Shown: positions 37,291-46,116, numbered from the stretch's first letter. The stretch: DNA of 64,000 nucleotides from Parascardovia denticolens DSM 10105 = JCM 12538 (GCF_001042675.1 NZ_AP012333.1:1488001-1552000), one strand, 5' to 3'. Numbers and translations: made by a program. The notes: generated by a model from the sequence alone, not told the origin.

Positions 37291-38097
37291 TTAGCCTTCC
37301 ATCAGCCCCAGGATCCGCGACACGCTGGGGTCGTCGACGACCCCTCTGACTCTGCCGTCCCGCAGGACCGCCGCCCTGTCGGTCCTCGCAGCCAATTCCA
37401 AGTCGTGAGTCACCATAACGACGGTCACTCCACTGGCCGCCATCTCCTGCAAGAGAGCGAAAACGGTCGGGGTATTGGCTGAATCCAAGGCCCCGGACGG
37501 CTCGTCGACGAAGAGCACTTGGGGGCGGGAGACCATGGCACGGGCGATGGCTACCCTCTGTCTCTCCCCTCCTGACAGGTCCGCTGGATAATTGCGGCGC
37601 AACCCTTGGATTCCCAGTCTCTCCAAGGTCTCTTTCACCAGCTTTCTCCCCTGCCGATCGAAGCGTTTGCGGAACCTGAGAGGAAGCTCGACGTTAGCCT
37701 GTACATCCAAAGAGTCGATGAGGTTATAGTCCTGGAAGATGAAACCGACCGAGTGCCGGCGCAAGCGGGACAGATTCTGTTTGGACAGCCCGGTCAAAGA
37801 AATCCCCTGTAGGAAGACGTCCCCGCCAGTCGGTTTTTCCAAGCCTGATAAACAATAGAGGAGGGTGGATTTACCAGAGCCCGAAGGCCCGACTATTGAG
37901 ACGAATTCCCCCGTCCGGGCCCGGAAATCCACCTCGCGGACCACGGGGACCAGGGAAGGGCCTGAGCCGAGAAGGAAACTTTTGCTCACTCCTCTGGCTT
38001 CCACCATCATCGGCTTCCCCGAAGCGTCCACGTTTCCTGACTGGATCCTCTCCATATGCGCCATCCTCCTCTTCGATGGAATCGTTTGACCTCCCAT
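37291..38097 (-). CDS. ABC transporter ATPase (MacB/LolD-like family)
   Basis: 268 residues. Walker A GPSGSGKST, Q-loop FIFQDYNLIDSL, signature LSGGERQR, Walker B VLFVDEPSGALDS and switch THDLEL are all intact. This class pairs with FtsX-like permeases and exports peptides, lipids or antibiotics, or drives cell-envelope proteins. The partner permease lies directly upstream (stop two bases before this ATG) but is broken by two frame lesions, so the ATPase may have no functional partner. The first 32 residues before VEARGVSKSF are variable; GGAGGG precedes ATG 38097. Confidence 0.88.
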   Translation of the reverse strand: MGGQTIPSKRRMAHMERIQSGNVDASGKPMMVEARGVSKSFLLGSGPSLVPVVREVDFRARTGEFVSIVGPSGSGKSTLLYCLSGLEKPTGGDVFLQGISLTGLSKQNLSRLRRHSVGFIFQDYNLIDSLDVQANVELPLRFRKRFDRQGRKLVKETLERLGIQGLRRNYPADLSGGERQRVAIARAMVSRPQVLFVDEPSGALDSANTPTVFALLQEMAASGVTVVMVTHDLELAARTDRAAVLRDGRVRGVVDDPSVSRILGLMEG

Positions 38098-38099
38098 AT

Positions 38100-39503
38100 T
38101 CAGCCCTCCGTCCTGCGGATGAGCGGGAGAGGGTTACGTCCAGCCTGGACCAGAGTGGTCAAGGCCAAGGTCAGGCCCAAAAAGCAGAAACTGAATCCCA
38201 GAACAAGCAAAGACGACCAGCCTATCCCCACGTACCGAGCGGAAGGAATAGGGCCCAAGCTCAAGGCTTCCCCCATCAGGAAGGCGTTGGTGGCCAAAGC
38301 GGATTGGCAAAGAAGGGTCGAGCCAAGGCTGTAGACCAAGGCTTCGATGATGCTGGAGCGGACCAAACACCGGATCGGCACCCCCTCCAAACGAAGCAGG
38401 GCCACGCCTATCGATCTTTGACGACCAGTGACCGCTATGGCGCAATAGGTGGCGACCGTGGCAAGGATCAGGGGGGAGACGAATTCCAACAGTATCTGCC
38501 CGCTCGGGCTGATTTGGATATCACTGGAGGGAATCCCCTGCGCCGACGAAATCTGCCGAATCTGCCTGGCCATCCCCATAATGGAACCGATGATGCCGGC
38601 GGCGACGACGGGGGCCACCAATACCGTCGTCGATCGCACCCGGAAACGGGCCGAACACTTGGTTAGGAAAGCGGAAGGGGAAAAGCGGGAGGGGAAAAGC
38701 GGGAGGGCAGGAAGGCGGACACGAGATGAACGAAAAGAGGGGCCAGCAGGGGCGACAACAGGAGATTGACCACGATCAAACCCATGCCTTCCCTCCAATA
38801 GGCCGCAAGCAGACCGCTCAGGACCTGCGGGTCGGCCATGGGCTTCATCCGGCTGATGGCGAAGTAGCCGCCCAGGAGTCCCGCCAGCAGTAAGATCCCC
38901 AGGACCAGGCGGGCGGGGTTCACCCGTCGGATCCGAAAACCGCTTTGCTCACGGACGGCCGCTATGGGGTCCACCTTCTTCAAAAACCCGAGCGCGATCA
39001 ACCCGGCCAGGCCGACGGCCGCCACCGTCGTCACCAATCCTAGAATCAAGGCCAAGGAGGAGAGAGGCCGGGACAAGGCGGCGATGGCGGGGGGATGCAC
39101 GCGGACCAGAAGCCGGGCGAAACCGGGCCAGGCGAGGAAAGCGAGAGCCAGGCCCAGGGCGGACCCAGCTGTCGCCACCGTCAGCAGCATGGCGAAATAG
39201 AGGCCCATGCTTTGCCTTACCGTAGATCCGACGAGCTGAACGGGCGATTCTGGGGGAATCGACGCGGATGGCGGTAGCGGTGAGAGGAGGAAGCATAGCC
39301 AGGATTGATATGACGGTGAAAGCAAGTTGCATCCCTCCCAAAGTCACGTACTCTTCCAAGACGTCATCCGACGATGCCTGGCTCCCCGCGATGACCATCC
39401 CCAGGGAAAGGGAAAGGAGGGATGCCGCAACGAGGACCATGAGACCAAGCGAAATCCAGCTTCGTCTGCAAGCGCGTAATTCACCGAAAAAGAAGGCGGT
39501 CAT
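38100..39503 (-). pseudogene. FtsX-like ABC permease broken by two frame lesions
   Basis: Reading from ATG 39503, the frame encodes a first transmembrane helix (ISLGLMVLVAASLLSLSLGM) and a second hydrophobic region ending ATAIRVDSP. It then shifts at a G5/C5 run (39252-39256): removing one base gives DSPESPVQLVGSTVRQSMG, which continues through several helices to HLVSAFLPSRFS. There the frame meets a tandem 14-bp duplication (38681-38708). Removing one copy joins PSRFSPSAFLTKCSARFRV and the final part of the permease down to 38100. Both lesions must be reverted to give one about 460-residue FtsX-type protein. The ATPase partner follows at 38097. Confidence 0.75.
38681..38708. repeat. Tandem 14-bp repeat inside the permease gene
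   Basis: AAAAGCGGGAGGGG (38681-38694) is followed directly by AAAAGCGGGAGGGC (38695-38708), and a degenerate third copy precedes them (38668-38680). One copy too many breaks the reading frame, because 14 is not a multiple of three. Confidence 0.85.
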
Positions 39504-40831
39504 GCAGCGGAATCTTCCGGCGCATCGGAAAGGCCGATGAAGACGGGCTCCGGGACCAGATCGACGCCAAAGGCTTTTTTGACCCCGGCCTGAATCGCTT
39601 GGGACAGGCGCAGCAGATCGGCCGATGAGGCGTGGTCGTGGTTGGTCAAGGCCAGGGTGTGCTGACTGGACAGGGCCGCCCTCCCATCCAGGCTGAAACC
39701 TTTGGGGAAACCGGCATGGTCGATCAGCCAGGCGGCGGAGGTCTTCACCCTCTTCTTGGCTGCGACTGAGCCGGAATCGGAGCTGGGACCGGAGTCAGAA
39801 TTTGAACTGAGGCCGGAATCCGGACCGGAGCCAAAGCCGAAACCTGAATCAGGAACCGGCAAAGGGGCGTCGAACCGGGGGGCGTCGGCCGGAAGGAGCT
39901 CGGCCGCCTGCTCGACCGTCAAAACGGGGTTGACGAAGAAGCTTCCACAGGACCAGCGGTTGCGCAGGAGTTGGGGATCGGTCGGGGCCAAGGCCTGAGC
40001 GGCTTGAATCTGGGCTTTCTGCTTGGTCCCTTTCATCCAGGGATTGCCGTAACGGGCGGGGTCCTCCACCATCCCTTTGGAAGCCCGTACGGTCAGGACG
40101 GCGTCGCGGATCTGGCCGGTGGGCATGCGATGGCCGACTTCCACCTGCAAGGCCTTGGACAACTGTCCCATGCCGACCACGCCGGTGGGGCTATGCCGCA
40201 AGGCGAAAGTCACCGAAATCACCACATAGCGGGGGGTGGGGAAGAACCGCCTGCGACCTTCCTCCTGGTACATGCTTTTCTTGAGCAAGGACGTGCGGTA
40301 GCCGAAATCCATCTGGTCCTTGGTCAGGATGACCACCTCCCCTGTGGACCGGTCCCAGGCCTGGACGGATTCCACCGTCGTCGCCACTTCCTGCCCGTAG
40401 GCGCCGATGTTCTGCACCACGCTGGCTCCAACCGTCCCGGGGATGCCGGACAGGCCTTCCACACCTTCCAGCCCCATGTGGATGGTGTAGGCGACGAAGT
40501 CATCCCAGTTGGCGCCGGCCTGGGCTTCCACATGGACGATGCTCTCCTGCCCCTTCTCGGCCGGGGCGGCTTCGTCCAGGATGGAAATCTCCCGGCGGGC
40601 GTCACGCACCACGATCCCAGGGAAATCCTGGTCCCCCACCAGGATGTTGGACCCCCCTCCGACCACGCATAATGGCAGGCCTTCCGCATCGGCTTGGAGG
40701 ACTGCTTGGACCAGTTCGGCCCTATTGATCGGCTCCACGAACGTTCCAATCCGCCCTCCCACATGCATGGTGGTGATGTCGGCGAAGGTCACCCTCCCCT
40801 TTTTTCCGTCCAAATCCTCTGCTTGAGCCAT
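39500..40831 (-). CDS. murB: UDP-N-acetylenolpyruvoylglucosamine reductase
   Basis: 443 residues, reduces UDP-N-acetylenolpyruvoylglucosamine with NADPH and FAD for peptidoglycan. The FAD-binding loop reads CVVGGGSNILVGDQDFPGIV, followed by LEGVEGLSGIPGTVGASVVQ, YRTS and the catalytic-serine region WSCGSFFVNP. The second substrate domain ends SSQHTLALTNHDHASSADLL. It is longer than usual because of a repeat-like insertion (residues 340-370, GSGPDSGLSSNSDSGPSSDS) between two conserved blocks. The stop overlaps the permease ATG (ATGA), so the two were translationally coupled. Confidence 0.94.
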   Translation of the reverse strand: MAQAEDLDGKKGRVTFADITTMHVGGRIGTFVEPINRAELVQAVLQADAEGLPLCVVGGGSNILVGDQDFPGIVVRDARREISILDEAAPAEKGQESIVHVEAQAGANWDDFVAYTIHMGLEGVEGLSGIPGTVGASVVQNIGAYGQEVATTVESVQAWDRSTGEVVILTKDQMDFGYRTSLLKKSMYQEEGRRRFFPTPRYVVISVTFALRHSPTGVVGMGQLSKALQVEVGHRMPTGQIRDAVLTVRASKGMVEDPARYGNPWMKGTKQKAQIQAAQALAPTDPQLLRNRWSCGSFFVNPVLTVEQAAELLPADAPRFDAPLPVPDSGFGFGSGPDSGLSSNSDSGPSSDSGSVAAKKRVKTSAAWLIDHAGFPKGFSLDGRAALSSQHTLALTNHDHASSADLLRLSQAIQAGVKKAFGVDLVPEPVFIGLSDAPEDSAA

Positions 40832-41151
40832 GTCCCGTCCTTGGTCGCATTCATGAAAATCCAGTGCCGCCCTGCCGGCGTCTTCTTATTCCCATGGTAT
40901 CCTTTCACCATGATGAATGCCCGACGGGCAGACCGACACCTTACAGGTGGGCTATTACCGGACGAATGAGCCGACTGCGGGCCCAAGAACCGCTTCAGGT
41001 ACAGGACCGATGGTCGGCGAACGACCGGTAACGACCGAGAACGGATGGCATACGGCACAGGCCGAATGACACGCCGGACAAGCAAGGAACAATGCATCAG
41101 ATGATGCATGGGACAAGGCACCGAACGGTGCGAAGCATAAAAGGAGAAGCA
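40832..41151. other. Hairpin-rich leader region before the lipoprotein gene
   Basis: About 320 bases without an ORF. It holds at least five compact perfect hairpins: TGCCCGACGGGCA (40918-40930), CACCTTACAGGTG (40937-40949), GGTCG-N5-CGACC (41012-41026), ATGCATC-N4-GATGCAT (41092-41109) and GCACC-GAAC-GGTGC (41118-41131), plus CATGGT-N8-ACCATG (40893-40912) near a promoter-like TATCCT. It may be a structured 5' leader or small RNA. No known RNA family is recognised. Confidence 0.45.
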
Positions 41152-41736
41152 ATGAAGAACAGCGGGAAAGTCAGTAAGGCCCTGGCCATCTTTCTGGCGA
41201 CGGCGTCCTTGATGGGATTGGCCGCCTGCGGGAACGGGTCGTCCTCCTCCCCCTCCGCAGCCAACAGCCTCAGCGCGCAAGCCAAGCAAGCCCTGAAAGA
41301 CAAGCAGGACGCGGCGAAAATCAAGAAGTACCTGCAGTCCTCCAAGGTCCAAGAGCAAATCAAGACCGCCAACGAGCAGATGAAGCAGACCGGCAGCATG
41401 GAGCTGACCTCTTCGGGGAAGACCGTCATCATGACCCTCAAGCTGAAGAAATCAGCCCTCCCCAATGCCTCCATCAGCGAACTGAAGAAGCGGATCAGCG
41501 CCAACACCGACCAATACACCAGCCAGTTCGGCCCGCTCGTCTCCCAGATCGAGAAGGAGACCGGCGTGTCCAAAGTCAAACTGACCATCCGCGTGCAGAC
41601 CGATGAAGGCGATAAGCTGACCGAAGTGACGGTCGATGATTCCACCAAGCCCGGCACGGGTTCTTCCAGCAGTACGAACCCCGGCGAAGGTTCCAGCCAG
41701 TCTCAGACCCCGGGCCCGGCCGAGTCGAACAAGTGA
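41152..41736 (+). CDS. Lipoprotein, DUF4854-like
   Basis: 194-residue protein. The signal peptide ends at the lipobox LAAC (Cys25 follows LMGLAA), so it is lipidated outside the membrane. The mature domain has KYLQSSKVQEQIKTANEQMK and TSSGKTVIMTLKLKKS with a conserved C-terminal strand pattern, matching DUF4854 as I remember it. The tail (residues 165-194) is rich in Gly, Ser, Pro and Thr, a flexible linker-like end. AAGGAG precedes ATG 41152. The function is unknown; it stands alone behind a hairpin-rich leader. Confidence 0.75.
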   Translation: MKNSGKVSKALAIFLATASLMGLAACGNGSSSSPSAANSLSAQAKQALKDKQDAAKIKKYLQSSKVQEQIKTANEQMKQTGSMELTSSGKTVIMTLKLKKSALPNASISELKKRISANTDQYTSQFGPLVSQIEKETGVSKVKLTIRVQTDEGDKLTEVTVDDSTKPGTGSSSSTNPGEGSSQSQTPGPAESNK

Positions 41737-41744
41737 CCCGGACC

Positions 41745-41763
41745 GGGGTTGGGTTCCCCGGCT
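41745..41763 (+). terminator. Hairpin after the lipoprotein gene
   Basis: CCGGGG-N7-CCCCGG, ten bases after the stop, with a weak following T-tract (CTGATTTCG). Confidence 0.5.
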
Positions 41764-41807
41764 GATTTCGTAAGTTTCAGGAAATCCACGAAATCCATAA
41801 AACCCAC

Positions 41808-41854
41808 GAAGGCGCCCTCATCCGATTCCATGATGGGGACGCCTTCTTCATTTT
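41808..41854. terminator. Bidirectional terminator between lipoprotein and permease genes
   Basis: GAAGGCG (41808-41814) pairs with CGCCTTC (41840-41846) with further near-complementary bases inside, followed by TTCATTTT on the plus strand and preceded by GGGTTTTAT on the minus strand. Confidence 0.7.
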
Positions 41855-41873
41855 GCAGGGACCTCTCCTGAAC

Positions 41874-43430
41874 CTAATTCGCGGGAACAGCGTCCCTCGA
41901 TTCCGCGGAGCTGGCATCTCCCGAAGCCCCCGCGTCCAACTCCCCATCGACCACCTCGAGCGTCCGGATACCAGCATGCCGGTAGGAGTACCCGAAGTAG
42001 ACGACGAACCCGATCAAAAGCCAGACCAGGAAGCGGATCCACGTCAGCACGGACAGGTTGATGGAGATGAAGACGCAGGCGACGGCGGTGAGAATGGGCA
42101 GCCAAGGATTGCCAGGCATAGTGAAGCCGCGCTTCAGGTCCGGCCGGCGGTTGCGCATGATCGGGATGGCGAGCGAAACCAGGAGGAAGGCGGACAGGGT
42201 CCCGATATTGACCATGTCCGACAGGACGCTGACGTCGAAGAAGGAGGCGATGCAGGCCATGACCACCGCTCCCCCAATCTGCAGGGCGGCCGGAGTCCCT
42301 CGTTTGTTGGTCTTGGACAGGTTCCGAGGCAGGAGCCCGTCCCGGCTCATCGCGAAAAGGATGCGGGTCAGGCCCAGCAGGAGGACCATGACCACGGTCG
42401 CCATGCCGATGACGATGCCGATGGAGATGATTTTGGCGGCCCAGGAGGCCCCGGCCAGCTCGAATGCCACGGACAGGGAGGGATTGGGAGCTTTGGCCAG
42501 CGTCTTGTAAGACACGATTCCCGTCGTCACGAAGGCCACGGCCATGTAGAGGACGATGATGATGCTCAGACCCAGGATGATGCCATGCGGGACCGTCTTC
42601 TCCGGGTTCTTGGCCTCTTCCGAAGCGGTGGCGACGGCGTCGAAGCCCACGAAGGCGAAGAAAACTAAGGCCGCCCCGGAGAAAATCCCGGGAACGCCGT
42701 AAGCCGTGGCCTTCCGCCCACTGATCCACTGCCACAGGGGCTGTTCCATCAGACCGCTCGAGACCCCCTGCCTGACCGAGGATGCCGGTGCGGAGTGAGG
42801 GATGAAGGGAACAAAGTTGCTCCACTTGATGTAGAAAAGACCGGCCACGATGATGAAAAGGACGATGCCGATCTTAATGGCCGTGAGCGTCCCGTCCACC
42901 CGGGCGGAAAGCTGAGTCCCGATAACCAACAGGGCGGTGAAGAAAGCGATGATCAGAAAGGGGGCCCAATCGAAGCTGACCGGCCCCAGCTGGACCGTCA
43001 TCCGCAGGTTCCACCCCATCAGCCTGGTGAAGTCAGACAGGTAGACTCCCCAGTATTTCGCCACGACGGCCCCGGCCATCAGCATTTCCAGGACCAGGTC
43101 CCAGCCGATGATCCAGGCGACGAATTCCCCCACCGTCGTGTAGGTGAAAGTATAGGCCGAGCCGGCTGCCGGAACCATGGAGGTGAACTCCGCGTAGCAC
43201 AGGACGGTCCCGCCGCAGACGATTCCGGCGATGAGGAAGCTGATGATGGAGGAAGGACCGGCGTAGTAGGCGGCCGCCTGGGCCCCAACAGAGAAAATCC
43301 CGGCCCCGACGGCCACGGCCACGCACATGAGGGCCAGATCCCAGGCGTTCAGATTCCTCTTGAGGGAGCGCCCTTCCTCCCTGGTCTCATCCAGGGTTCG
43401 CTCCACGGATTTGGTTCTGAATAAATCCAT
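41874..43430 (-). CDS. APC-family amino acid permease (cationic amino acid transporter-like)
   Basis: 518-residue carrier with about twelve transmembrane helices. GAGIFSVGAQAAAYYAGPSS is the first unwound helix region, AGSAYTFTYTTVGEFVAWIIG and FFAFVGFDAVATASEEAKNP are the APC/CAT family signatures, and TRILFAMSRDGLLP lies near helix eight. It resembles YfnA/CAT permeases for basic or polar amino acids; the substrate is not resolved. The N-terminus is a basic cytoplasmic segment (TRSVERTLDE-like) and the C-terminus acidic. An AT-rich promoter region with the palindrome GCAATATTGC lies upstream. The stop lies close to a bidirectional terminator shared with the lipoprotein gene. Confidence 0.9.
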   Translation of the reverse strand: MDLFRTKSVERTLDETREEGRSLKRNLNAWDLALMCVAVAVGAGIFSVGAQAAAYYAGPSSIISFLIAGIVCGGTVLCYAEFTSMVPAAGSAYTFTYTTVGEFVAWIIGWDLVLEMLMAGAVVAKYWGVYLSDFTRLMGWNLRMTVQLGPVSFDWAPFLIIAFFTALLVIGTQLSARVDGTLTAIKIGIVLFIIVAGLFYIKWSNFVPFIPHSAPASSVRQGVSSGLMEQPLWQWISGRKATAYGVPGIFSGAALVFFAFVGFDAVATASEEAKNPEKTVPHGIILGLSIIIVLYMAVAFVTTGIVSYKTLAKAPNPSLSVAFELAGASWAAKIISIGIVIGMATVVMVLLLGLTRILFAMSRDGLLPRNLSKTNKRGTPAALQIGGAVVMACIASFFDVSVLSDMVNIGTLSAFLLVSLAIPIMRNRRPDLKRGFTMPGNPWLPILTAVACVFISINLSVLTWIRFLVWLLIGFVVYFGYSYRHAGIRTLEVVDGELDAGASGDASSAESRDAVPAN

Positions 43431-43526
43431 TATATTCCTCCCTCGTGTAAGCAGACGCCCTTCCCCAAGTGGTTCTTATCAGGCGCCCATCAGTCTTTTC
43501 CGCCACATATCCTTATATTACAACTT

Positions 43527-43536
43527 GCAATATTGC
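43527..43536. promoter_or_regulatory. GCAATATTGC palindrome in the permease promoter
   Basis: A perfect 10-bp palindrome about 100 bases upstream of the permease start, within an AT-rich region containing a plausible TTATGA-N16-TAATAT promoter on the minus strand. Confidence 0.35.
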
Positions 43537-43590
43537 TCATAAGTATATTGTGTGCGAGTATAGGGGGGCGAGAGGACAAAGCGAAAAGGA

Positions 43591-43620
43591 GGATAAACAA
43601 AAACCCGGCCGAAGCCGGGT
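43591..43620 (-). terminator. Rho-independent terminator of rpmG
   Basis: On the minus strand ACCCGGC and GCCGGGT form a stem around a four-base loop and are followed by TTTTTGTTT. Stem arms are 43614-43620 and 43603-43609. Confidence 0.85.
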
Positions 43621-43652
43621 CTTTGACGTTTGATGTTTACGGAAATCTCCGC

Positions 43653-43823
43653 TCAGCGGGTCTCGCGATGGAGAGTCTCCTTGCCGCAACGGGAGCAGAA
43701 CTTCTTGAGCTCCAGGCGGTCGGGAGTGTTACGACGGTTCTTCGTGGTCTGGTAATTACGTTCCTTGCACACGGTGCACGCCAGCGTAATGCCAGGACGA
43801 ATTTCGGCACTCTTCTTTGCCAT
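43653..43823 (-). CDS. rpmG: 50S ribosomal protein L33 (zinc-binding type)
   Basis: 56-residue protein, [12 protein letters not shown] then CTVCKERNY and [12 protein letters not shown]. Two CxxC pairs indicate the zinc-binding form. It lies downstream of the tRNA-Tyr/Thr/Met cluster on the same strand, a frequent actinobacterial arrangement, and ends in a strong terminator. It is too short for a standard 60-residue ORF cut-off. Confidence 0.95.
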   Translation of the reverse strand: MAKKSAEIRPGITLACTVCKERNYQTTKNRRNTPDRLELKKFCSRCGKETLHRETR

Positions 43824-43908
43824 TGTTCACCTTTCGTTACATCTTGTCTTTTCTTCCAAGCCCATAAACCTACATGGGCGTTTGGACGAAAACCCAACGT
43901 TTTCCTCG

Positions 43909-43982
43909 TAGCGAGAGGGAGACTCGAACTCCCGACCTTACGATTATGAGTCGTACGCTCTAGCCAGCTGAGCTATCCCGCT
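43909..43982 (-). tRNA. tRNA-Met (CAT)
   Basis: Minus strand, 74 bases. Acceptor AGCGGGA/TCTCGCT with one G-T pair, D-arm GCTCAGCTGG-AGAGC, anticodon CAT in a CTCATAA loop, TTCGAGT T-loop. No encoded CCA. The AGCTCAGC and non-initiator features fit the elongator. A tRNA-Ile2 reading cannot be fully excluded because it also starts as CAT. Confidence 0.85.
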
Positions 43983-43983
43983 A

Positions 43984-44058
<75 letters not shown>

Positions 44059-44059
44059 G

Positions 44060-44141
44060 TGGCGGATAGTGGATTCGAACCACTGAAGCTAGTAGCGGCT
44101 GATTTACAGTCAGCTCCCTTTGACCGCTTGGGAAATCCGCC
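44060..44141 (-). tRNA. tRNA-Tyr (GTA)
   Basis: Minus strand, 82 bases with a long variable arm. Acceptor GGCGGAT/ATCCGCC, anticodon GTA in a CTGTAAA loop, TTCGAATCC T-loop. No encoded CCA. It is the promoter-proximal member of the three-tRNA cluster. Confidence 0.92.
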
Positions 44142-44176
44142 GTTGCGTCCGTTGTTCACAGAGGCAACTTTGATAG

Positions 44177-44227
44177 TTTGACACGCCTCAAGGACAATTG
44201 CAAGTCCAACATGCCGGGCGTGTCAAA
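44177..44227. repeat. 11-bp inverted repeat TTTGACACGCC before the tRNA cluster
   Basis: TTTGACACGCC (44177-44187) and GGCGTGTCAAA (44217-44227) are perfect complements with a 29-base spacer, just upstream of tRNA-Tyr. Each arm contains TTGACA on one strand, so it could be a pair of -35 boxes or an operator. Confidence 0.5.
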
Positions 44228-44288
44228 AATAGGGATTCCAGGAGGGGGAACAGGAGGGAAAGGAGTCGGGCAGGCGCGGCCTAATCGG

Positions 44289-45403
44289 TCACAAGGACCT
44301 CAAGTTCCGGCAGACGGAAAGCACCCGGTCATTGGCCTCGGGCAGGCCTAGGGAGACGCGGATCCCCTCCCCCGGGAAGGCCCGGACCGCCAAGGCCTGA
44401 CGGGCGAAGGCAGCAGCGGCGTCTTCGGTCCCCTCCCCCAGAGGAAGCCAGAAGAAGTTCGCCTGTGGTTCGGGGATGGCGTCCCACCCCTGCTCTTTCA
44501 AAGCTTCCACGACCCTTGCGCGCTCCCCGATCAGAGCCTGCACCCGCCGGCCCAGCTCCGGCCTGGCCTCCAAGCTGGCCAAGGCCCCGGTCTGGGCCAT
44601 GTCCGACACCCGAAAGGCAACATCACCTTCAGCAGGGATTCGACCACGTCCGGATGGGCGATGGCATAGCCGATCCGCAGCCCGGCCAAGCCATAGGCCT
44701 TGGAGAAAGTGTGGGCGATCACCAGATTGGGATGGTCGGCGAAGAAATCCAGGCCACGGGCTTGGTCGGGGTCCGAATTGAACTGGAAATAGGCTTCGTC
44801 GAAGAGGACGAGGATGTCCTCGGGCACGGCCGCTAGCACCCGCTGGGCCTCCTGCCTGCTCACGGAAGTGGATGTGGGGTTGTTGGGATTGTTGACGATG
44901 ATCAGACGGGTACGGTCATTGACGGCCGCGATCATGGCATCGATGTTATGCCGGCCATCGCTGGTGAGGGGGGTCTGGACGCTGTCGGCCCCGGCGGACG
45001 AGACCATGATGGGATAAGCCTCGAAGCTGCGCCAGGGGTAGATCACCTGGTCCCCCGGCCCGGCCACCATGCGCACCAGCTGGGTGATTACCTCGGTGGA
45101 GCCGGCCCCCAGAAGGAAGTTGTCCTCGGTCAGACCCAGCCCTGTGCCCGTCCGGGCCAGCTGATCCTCCTCGTATTGGGCGGCCAGTCTCTGGCACACC
45201 ACCCGACCCCGCATGTCGGGATATCGGTTGATCGATTCCAGGGGACCCCGGCTCAAGGCCTCCTGCACACTGGGAAGCGGCTGATAGGGGCTCTCGTTGC
45301 TGGACAGCTTAAAGGGGGTCAGGCCCGGTAAAGAGTCCGGCTTTTTGCCTTGAGGATAGGCGGGGATGGTATCGATGATGGGACGATGCCTGAAAGTTGC
45401 CAT
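44289..45403 (-). pseudogene. hisC: Histidinol-phosphate aminotransferase, frameshifted
   Basis: PLP-dependent class I/II aminotransferase for histidine. Reading from ATG 45403 (AAGGAGG upstream): FKLSSNESPYQPLPSVQEAL, GAGSTEVITQLVRM, NNPNNPTSTSVSR, LFDEAYFQF and the PLP lysine in TFSKAYGLAGLRIGY are present. After LLKVMLPF the frame is lost at 44609-44613. Inserting one base gives PFRVSDMAQTGALASLEA, and the second ORF then completes the protein to SVCRNLRSL at 44289. So one single-base deletion separates two halves that together have normal HisC length. It may be a real mutation or a sequence error; the gene lies outside any his operon. Confidence 0.8.
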
Positions 45404-45503
45404 GATGCTACCTCCTTGTGGTCGCGGCCCGACCTGGGGCGAATCCGCCGACCAGCCCGTCCGGCCGGCGACGGAATCCATGGCTTCATTCTATATCCGC
45501 AGG

Positions 45504-45585
45504 GGTATCCGCACGGTAGAAGCAAGGGTATGCGTACGGCAAAAAGCAGAGGTATCCCTACGACAATCCGTACGACAAAAGGCGG
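45504..45585. repeat. Imperfect 23-24 bp direct repeats before hisC
   Basis: GGTATCCGCACGG (45504), GGTATGCGTACGG (45527) and GGTATCCCTACGA (45551) repeat with 23- and 24-base spacing, and AATCCGTACGAC follows at 45565. The spacing matches about two helical turns and suggests a regulator array upstream of hisC. Confidence 0.4.
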
Positions 45586-45600
45586 GAAGCTGGAATCAGT

Positions 45601-45632
45601 AAAATAATAGCCCCTCCGCCAAACGGAGGGGC
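45601..45632 (-). terminator. Rho-independent terminator of groES
   Basis: GCCCCTCCG (45610-45618) and CGGAGGGGC (45624-45632) form a perfect nine-pair stem; the minus strand then reads TATTATTTT. Confidence 0.85.
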
Positions 45633-45667
45633 TGTCATGAAAAGCCTGATCGACTTGATCGACCGCT

Positions 45668-45961
45668 CTACTCGAGAACGGCCAGAATGTCGCGGGCGGA
45701 AACAATCAGATAATCCTCGCCCTTATAAGTCACTTCGGTGCCGCCATACTTGGAATACAGCACGCGGTCGCCTTCCTTGACGTCCATGGGGACGCGCTCG
45801 CCCTTGTCATCGCGGCGGCCAGGGCCGACAGCCAAGACTTCACCCTGCTGGGGCTTCTCCTTGGCGGAATCCGGAATGACCAGGCCGGAAGCGGTGGTCG
45901 TCTCCGCAGGGGCCTGCTTGATGATGATCTTATCCTCTAATGGCTTGAGTGCGATTGCCAC
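45668..45961 (-). CDS. groES: Co-chaperonin GroES
   Basis: 97-residue lid of the chaperonin ring. [58 protein letters not shown] and [14 protein letters not shown] cover the whole protein. GTG 45961 is preferred: AAAGGATGG lies at the right distance, while ATG 45970 would leave almost none. Typical homologues begin with ALKPLEDKI, which fits the shorter product. The CIRCE element upstream indicates HrcA repression. No groEL follows it here, so groEL is elsewhere, as in many actinobacteria. Confidence 0.96.
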   Translation of the reverse strand: MAIALKPLEDKIIIKQAPAETTTASGLVIPDSAKEKPQQGEVLAVGPGRRDDKGERVPMDVKEGDRVLYSKYGGTEVTYKGEDYLIVSARDILAVLE

Positions 45962-46087
45962 CTTAACCATCCTTTCTAGAAGTTCAATCGGCTGGCGCAA
46001 GACCGTATCCGCTTGCGCGCCGTCCTTGTTCGCGCTGGGGCAGGTGAGCGGCTGACGAACACCCATCCGCGCTAAACGCTAGTTCTT

Positions 46088-46116
46088 ATCATAGCGTGAA
46101 CTTAGCACTCCACCAA
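46088..46116 (-). promoter_or_regulatory. groES promoter overlapping CIRCE
   Basis: Minus strand TTGGTG (46111-46116) and TATGAT (46088-46093) with a 17-base spacer. The -35 box lies inside the CIRCE spacer, so HrcA binding would directly block it. Confidence 0.6.
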
